Assembly: GCA_036429605.1 (NCBI GenBank)
Contig: CM071590.1
Coordinates: 6,138,001 to 6,202,000, forward strand
Direction: 5' to 3'
Length of the DNA: 64,000 nt
DNA from: Cladobotryum mycophilum
Lineage: Eukaryota > Ascomycota > Sordariomycetes > Hypocreales > Hypocreaceae
Shown here: piece by piece, positions 58,202 to 64,000 of the stretch
Position numbering within the stretch: position 1 is the first letter of the stretch
Layout: the number at the start of each line of letters is the position of its first letter
Translations under genes and position numbers: made by a program
Notes under the pieces: model-generated
What the model saw: only the letters and a program-made list of their open reading frames with translations
The model's database searches: none
Told to the model about the DNA's origin: nothing

Positions 58202-60649
58202 TTTTTGAACTCAGAGGAGTCGTCTCATCATACGTGCTTCGGCCAAGTTAATTGCTTTTATGGGTGAAAAGGTAGCCCTGGGGATTTGGTGCAGGTTGGG
58301 TTGGGCAGGCCACAGGTTAATCTGTCTATCGTCGCTGGGTCACAGCACCTCTAGCCTTATATCACAGCTGTACAGACAGCCTGACTCAGTTCGACGGAGG
58401 GATTTCTCAGCAGCAATAGGTATGGATCCGCTCAAGGCTAACCACAATCACTGGTTCACCGAGTATCGATGGTTTGGATCACTAGCACTCCAGGGCTATT
58501 GGAACTCAAACTACGGGAAAATGTAACTGAGAGACGAACATGGTACATATTCTCATCATGATGCAAAATGAGTCGGATGTCCATGCGTAATCTGCCGTGT
58601 GGCCATTTTCTTTGGCACTTTGTAATGTCTTTCTTTTCGTTGTCTGTCTAGGACAGAAGTTGAAGGCCTCCTCAGCCAGCTTCAGCAATAATTTCCACAG
58701 CAAACATCAACCGATAAAGTCAAGAACCCTCACGATGATCCGAATACCTTCGGGCACGTGGCGGCGCCACTGGATGGGACGCCAGGCGAAGCATCATGAA
58801 CACCGGGTGCATTTGCATGAGATTTTGTTAAGAACAACATATTCCACACATTGAAAATTCTCCGAATTAGCTTAAAGAGTAGATGCTTACATGACAAGCC
58901 AAATCATCCGAATAATGTTTATTAAGAGTCAGATGAATGAGGCCGCACAGTTGGCTTGTAACAAGTCTAAGCTCTCCACTGTGGCCCATCCCCCCTACGT
59001 TCGTGGAACTACGGATTATACATCTATACCTTGAACTAAATGCTTGCGACAGGTTGTGATCCGATTTCCCGTCAATTAGCTGATAATATACGCCTTCGCA
59101 CGCCTTTCGCCCGGGTTAGGGGTTCGTGTTGGTCAGTGGGGGAGCCGTTTTGCCGAGCTGTCAGGGGGCTGCGCATCAGTAACTTCAGCGGGCTCCATGT
59201 CAGTAGCTGTGTTATTCACTAAACATTCGGCTACCATTTGAGATCCTGAAATCCTTGATTGTCAACGCCCGAAAAGGCGGGGTGTGGGCCACGTTAGCAG
59301 GTTTGTTACAGGAGACCAAGCTCGTCTGTCTGTCGTCCAAATTAAGCGGTAGCATGCAGCCTCATTAATTGCTGTGAGGCCCCAAGAAATATGTCGCAAA
59401 TGCGACGGTAGCCTCTCAAATGTCTGCAGCTCGCAGTCTGCGTACAACCCAATAACTTACTCAGTTATCCGCCCCTTTACATTTATACCCTTACCACTCG
59501 TCTCCCTTCCTTTTTTTCTTCCTTTCTTTTGTTGGGTGGACATCTTTATACTGCCAACGTCGCAAAGTCAAAAGCCAAGAAGACAATGATTATTCTTGTA
59601 GCAACACCATGATTCCAGGCAGCGTGAATGGTTCGGGGCTACCTGCCGGGAAACACTCGACGTCTTGCTAGGATTACCGCTCAGCAGTGGTAGAGAGGCT
59701 TCAAAACCCATCAAATATCCCTTTAATTCTCTTCCCCATCTACATCACAAGAAATATTGTTTGTACTTGTAGCCCTCTAGAATGAGGATTGTCAACGAGG
59801 ATACCTTCAACGCTTCTATCAGGACGACACCGAAGCTGTACGAGACTGCGAATGACCCGCGACCGTTCAGCATGCTCTCAACTTTTCCAACGGCCGCAAC
59901 CCCGGCGGAGGATGAAAAAAACGGTGTCGTGACGCAGGAAGAGTCCATATGCTACCTACCAAAGCCCAATTTCTTTGAGCCTTGCCAATCATCACTATCC
60001 GCTGGAGAAATATCAAGCTCTCCGCAACCGTACGTGCTTCTTCTGTGTGAAAACTTGCCCTCGGGTCATCTATGTATACCCTAGGTTGGCGTCTAGCCTC
60101 CCTACTAGCAGTGTCAGGGGTGTCGGTCCAGGAGAGAAGACGGTCAACCAAACGGTTCTATCGTTTCTAGATGAATCTCGCATGCTTATTTACCCTTTTC
60201 AACTCTTCAGAGTCTTGGCTGACCTCTAATCACAGTGACCAAACCTGGAACTCCAGTCGCCAAGGAAGATATCTACCCCTTACAATATTTAAGTCAAGTA
60301 TTACGTTTATTTTATTCGGGCGATGATATGAGAAATATCTGTCAGGTCACTTTCCGCAGATAGGAAGTAAGCCAGGCCAGCTTCATTTGTGGTATAACCT
60401 TCAACGTACTACACGACCAGGGAGATCGCAACTGGTCAAAGTCAAGGATCAGGTACCAGCTATTCCGACCCAAAACATTTAGTTAAGGATATAAATATTA
60501 AAGGTAGAACTCCAAGAGGTGGATTTATTAAATAAGACAAATGCTTGACGCGCACGGATGCATACAAAAAGTTTCAACAGAGATAGATGTTTGATCAAAT
60601 GTCATTCTCCCCTACACAAATTCTACTACCACTAGGTGTGCTGCAATCT
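58202..60649. other. Intergenic, possible cluster border
   Basis: 2.4 kb with the promoter of the flavin monooxygenase at the left. A 100-codon plus frame at 59782-60084 starts from an ATG in good context, but no motif or continuation was recognised, so I do not call it a gene. No transcription factor is visible. Confidence 0.35.
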
Positions 60650-61192
60650 TCAATCCTTGATGTTTACACTCACACTAGCCCCACCTATAGTAGGACTTGA
60701 TCCAGCCTACATCATAGTAAAGCATAGTTAGCAAGCGGTTCCCCATATTCTCTTGTGGTGGATACATACTCCTATGAGGAAAAAGCGTGCCACGTTGATA
60801 GCGGCCGGTCCTGCAGGGAAGCCTTCGGGCACTTGTACAGTAAAGTTCTGATACTGTTGTCCAGGTCCATGAAATTGCGGGTTGTAAGGCCCAGTGTGAA
60901 GAACATCACCAATGATCCCTTCAGGCGCAGGGCAGCTGGAGTTGGGGCATGGGACAAGGCCGATGGCGACGCCTACTTCTGTTGCCGATTGCTAATACAG
61001 ACATGTTAGTTAGAGTGGGCGACATGGCAATGGAATCAATAGGGCATATCGTACTATGAAATTGTACCGGATGACCTGAACAACGACATTCTTTCCTGTA
61101 TGCAGAGTTGAACCAGGAGCGGGATGTCCGACCGCAATTCCTTGTGCCATGGCGCCTACGGCAAGACAAGTAACGGGAAGTAAGAACTTCAT
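60650..61192 (-). CDS. Small secreted protein, fungal family of unknown role
   Basis: 138 residues in three exons (61192-61055, 60991-60770, 60706-60650), with phases consistent and a stop at 60650. A clear signal peptide (FLLPVTCLAVGAMA, cleavage near residue 16) leads to HPAPGSTLHTG, then EVGVAIGL, CPNSSCPAP, HTGPYNPQFH and QNFTVQVP, ending in FFLIGAGSSPTI. I recognise this order from small secreted proteins common in filamentous ascomycetes, but no function is established. One Cys pair is likely bridged (CPNSSC). It lies outside the metabolite genes, next to the adenylosuccinate-lyase relic, and is probably unrelated to them. The first donor (GTACGA) is the only one that keeps the EVGVAIGL frame. 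Confidence 0.75.
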
Positions 61193-62275
61193 ATTGGCGG
61201 ATTAGATGATATGATTCAAGTTTGATGAAGAGAAAGATTATAATGTAGATTCGTTGGTGATCAAGTAATACATTGGAAGGGCTTGCAGTATTTATTATCC
61301 AAGTCTCAACGAGCTAGAATCCTGTCACTTCGTATTGCCCTACTCTAAAGAATCCTATAGAGATGCTCATGATGCAAGGAACCGGAACTCACGGCATCTT
61401 CAGGTAGAGAATGAACACGGCATCAAGGTTGGGGGCGGTCAATTCATGACAATACATCCATGTAGTTGGCGCATGATTGGCCAACCTCTACCATGGGTTG
61501 GATCTGGAGCAGAACGTGGCGCCAAGACACGGGCATAGATTCCTACCGACTTCTTGAGCGCCCCCAGGATTTTGGACAGCCATCCCATCAACATCATGCG
61601 CCGAATCCTAGGTTGACAAGTCTTCAAAGCAGGTGGGCAAGCCACAATCCACCATCGTGTTTTCACTCCCCCAAAAATAGCACACGTTCCGTCCGAGACC
61701 CTTGAATTTGGTCGGCCAGCCCACCCACGACAAGAAACGCGTGAAAACAAGGTTATACGGCTGCTCCCTTATGAGTAGTACTTGGACTGTTTATGTCACG
61801 ACCATTCGGTTATGATGATGCGGGAGACTAAAATCTGCCTTGGCACATGCAGCTGAAAGCCGTGGCTTGTGTAGTCGACCTGCAGCCTGTCGTATTCCAG
61901 CATCCAGGCGAAATCTAGTGGCGACACCCGACCGCTTCCAAGATTTAGTGTGTCATTACTGCCAGTGATGCCCAAAATACAGCACCAAGCATAGGTTCAC
62001 TGCAAATGGGCGACTGTTGTTGGAGGAAAGCTACTTCTATCAGTCATTTTTCTTTCTATTGAATTGAGGCGGTAGTCGTCTAGGCATTCAGACAATCGGG
62101 GTACGGTGATATATAGACGACTGGGATGCTCACCAATGAGCAAAGCTTGATACTAAATTTCCTCCCCTTGAAAACATCTTCCGACAGAACTAGGTTGGGT
62201 GCGTGAAATGGGAATCAGTAGTCATCTCTCCATATCGTAGTTGCTATTCGGCCTGAACTGACAGCAGCATTCCAA
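61193..62275. other. Intergenic, no gene seen
   Basis: Just over 1 kb. A plus-strand stretch at about 61335-61790 reads coding-like for up to 60 residues between stops but matches nothing I know. The 5' flank of the secreted protein lies at the left. Confidence 0.35.
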
Positions 62276-63321
62276 TTAGACATTGAGCTCTGCAGCAGTG
62301 GCACCCTTGACGTATTTCGCGTACGACGCCAAAGCCTTCTCAACGGGACCTCCTAGACCGCAGTACTTGTCAACAGTCTCAGCGCTGCGGCCGGTATACC
62401 TAAATAGATGATGTATCAGTTATAGCGTCCCCAGGATAGCTGATCATTTATTCACGTTGCTCTGATCTGTGGAAATGGGGGTCTCTTACAGCTCTGCTTT
62501 GAGCATGCCATCAAGCTCACCCCAGATGGGCTTGAAGAACTTGTTGCTCCTGATCCACCCCATTATATCATTAGGCTTGCCCTCATGTTTCACGACGTTA
62601 CCGGCCTCTTGCGAGAGAACACGGATCTGCTCATGTGCCTCCTGTCGCAATTCTCCTTGCACACACAGACGCGTGATAATGGTCTCAGTCACGATGAAAG
62701 GTAATTCCGATTGGACGTGAGCTGCTATACGCTTGGAATAGACGACTAGGTCGTCCGTGATGCTGTCGAGACTAATCAAGGTGGTGTCCGTCAAAAGTAT
62801 CGTTTCAGGGATGTCAATGCGGCGGATTAGGGAGTCGTCAAATGTGCGCTCCACTGAGTAGACAGTTATCAATTGAACTTGGGTGCCAATGACTTCCTAG
62901 GCGCCGCGGAACTTGAGTTCATTGCGGACTTGCTCGATGCTGTGGAGCTCGAGCATGACACGCTGTGACCACTGGGCCGCCATACGTCCCATCGTAGCTA
63001 CGCAGCCTGAAGATGGATATAAGTGAGAGTAGGCTCAGCTAGATAATTATTAGCAGAAACGGTTCCGGATAAAACGGGATACACTCACCCTTCCACTTGA
63101 GGGCAAAGGAGGACAGGTTCGAGATAACCTTGGCTTCTTCGCCAACAGATCGAGAGCGTCAAGCATGAGAATCAGCTCGGTATTATCGGTCACGAAGCAG
63201 CTCGTTGCACCTGGGTGCGTATGAGAATCAGCTCAACATGGTCAGTGAAGCGCAGCTTTCGCCTACCGTTGTGCATGATGCCGGCCGCGGCTGGGGCAGC
63301 AACACCGAAGGCGTGGACGCG
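62276..63321 (-). pseudogene. Adenylosuccinate lyase relic (purine-pathway paralogue)
   Basis: A copy of adenylosuccinate lyase, the enzyme that makes AMP and AICAR in purine synthesis. Recognisable blocks on the minus strand: VHAFGVAAPAAAGIMHN near 63.3 kb, splicing across 63266-63211 to ATSCFVTDN, then YIHLQ, then ERTFDDSLIRRIDIPE, the QEAHEQIRVLS helix, and a last exon from a splice near 62.4 kb to the stop at 62276 ending AELNV. It is broken. About 90 N-terminal codons are missing. Frame slips occur near the LLAKK and HLQ blocks. A TAG follows KFRGA. About 140-150 codons, including the SSAMxYKRNP catalytic loop, are deleted between GTQ and VERTFDD. It cannot be active. The source is a paralogue of the housekeeping gene, since a functional one must exist elsewhere. 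Confidence 0.82.
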
Positions 63322-63577
63322 CTATGGATTTTAGGGTTAGCCAGGAAAGTTGAGTAGCCGTTGAATATGCTCGACTGTTTGTTACAGTCAAAGGCATACT
63401 TAGAATCTATCCAAACTCTAAGTAGGAAGGTGGTGGGGGATAGCAGCCAATTTGTATTAATTGACATAACCCAGTAAGTTATTTGTAGCGTCACGATGAA
63501 AGACAAGAAAATAGTGTAAGCCGAGAAAGCAGGAGAAAAGTGGTGATTAGACTAGATAGAGTTCATGTGCATCAGAA

Positions 63578-64000
63578 TTACAAAGAATAGACAAACTCGA
63601 TGTTCTCTCCATCAGTCAGGTCTAGAAACTCTTGGTTCTCCACTCTAACATAGGATGGATTCGCTCGTGCGAGTGCTCTCTTTTCATTCTGTCTGCGGTA
63701 GTACCACCAGATGAGTACTATGTCAACTAAGCAGGTGGCAAAGCACACAATAATAGTGATCTGGGCTGGCCTGTAATGCGGCGCATCCTTTGGCCGAAAG
63801 GTTTGCGGTCCTGCCGAGGTGAAAGGTCAACATTGACGTGCCACTCGAGACGATACGACGAAAGAACCTACCAATAATGTTTCCAACGCAGTACGCAACA
63901 AGATACATTGCTGCTACCGTCGTCTTCTTAGTCCAACCTTTCAAGGTGTTAGACTGTGTACGCTTCCAACGAACTCAAGGCAGAGACACTTACCGGCGAC
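63578..64000 (-). CDS. MFS permease, allantoate-permease (Dal5) type, 3' part
   Basis: The 3' end of a gene that runs out of the window at 64000. Exons read 64000-63994, 63937-63872 and 63810-63578, phases consistent. The protein end carries GWTKKTTVAAMYLVAYCVGNIIG, which is transmembrane helix 11 with its preceding loop, followed by PQTFRPKDAP and a last helix. The cytoplasmic tail ends ENQEFLDLTDGENIEFVYSL. This tail is nearly diagnostic of the Dal5/anion-cation symporter family that imports allantoate, ureidosuccinate, nicotinate or other organic anions. Residues before helix 11 are not in the window. It probably belongs to a neighbouring transport function; a role in exporting the cluster product is possible but not favoured, as this family usually imports. 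Confidence 0.85.

Noticed and set aside
59782..60084. 100-codon plus-strand frame
   Set aside because: Starts in good context, but no motif, no splice continuation and no family recognised.
61335..61790. Coding-like plus-strand stretch
   Set aside because: Interrupted by stops and unmatched to any family; too weak to call a relic.

Overview
The window is nuclear DNA of a filamentous ascomycete (Pezizomycotina). Genes carry short GT-AG introns of about 50-65 bases, many with CTAAC-like branch sites. A HET-domain relic, an Egh16-like secreted protein and fungal-type polyketide synthases are present. A plant- or insect-associated Sordariomycete would fit, but that is inference; the sequence names no species.

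Most of the window is a secondary-metabolite locus with three megasynthases. On the left are a divergent argininosuccinate-lyase-like enzyme (2.4-3.8 kb), a multi-pass membrane protein of unknown function (6.3-8.1 kb) and a two-module NRPS read as A-T-C-A-T-R (8.3-15.0 kb). Next come a decayed HET gene and a 12-exon highly reducing PKS, KS-AT-DH-MT-ER-KR-ACP (19.7-27.9 kb). A central island (28.5-33.2 kb) encodes three predicted secreted proteins: a tiny Cys-rich protein, an Egh16/GAS-like protein and a signal-peptide-bearing deaminase-fold protein. The right half is a coherent PKS-NRPS cluster: a hybrid synthase (33.6-45.4 kb), a trans-acting enoyl reductase, two P450s, an O-methyltransferase and an FAD monooxygenase (to 58.2 kb). 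The right flank has a small secreted protein, an adenylosuccinate-lyase relic and the 3' end of an MFS permease that leaves the window.

Working model (inference): the PKS-NRPS builds a methylated polyketide with help from the trans-ER, couples it to one amino acid and releases it through a reductase domain that keeps its Tyr and Lys. The two P450s, the O-methyltransferase and the flavin monooxygenase then tailor the product. The NRPS also ends in a reductase domain and should release a reduced dipeptide. Whether the HR-PKS, the NRPS, the lyase and the hybrid act on one product or two cannot be told from sequence.

Each of the three megasynthases is broken exactly once by a small frame slip at a run of G/C, inside an otherwise open frame. 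That suggests homopolymer under-calling or very recent inactivation. By contrast the GNAT, HET, VOC and adenylosuccinate-lyase genes have stop codons, deletions or several shifts and are true relics. No pathway-specific transcription factor was recognised. All splice sites were read by eye.
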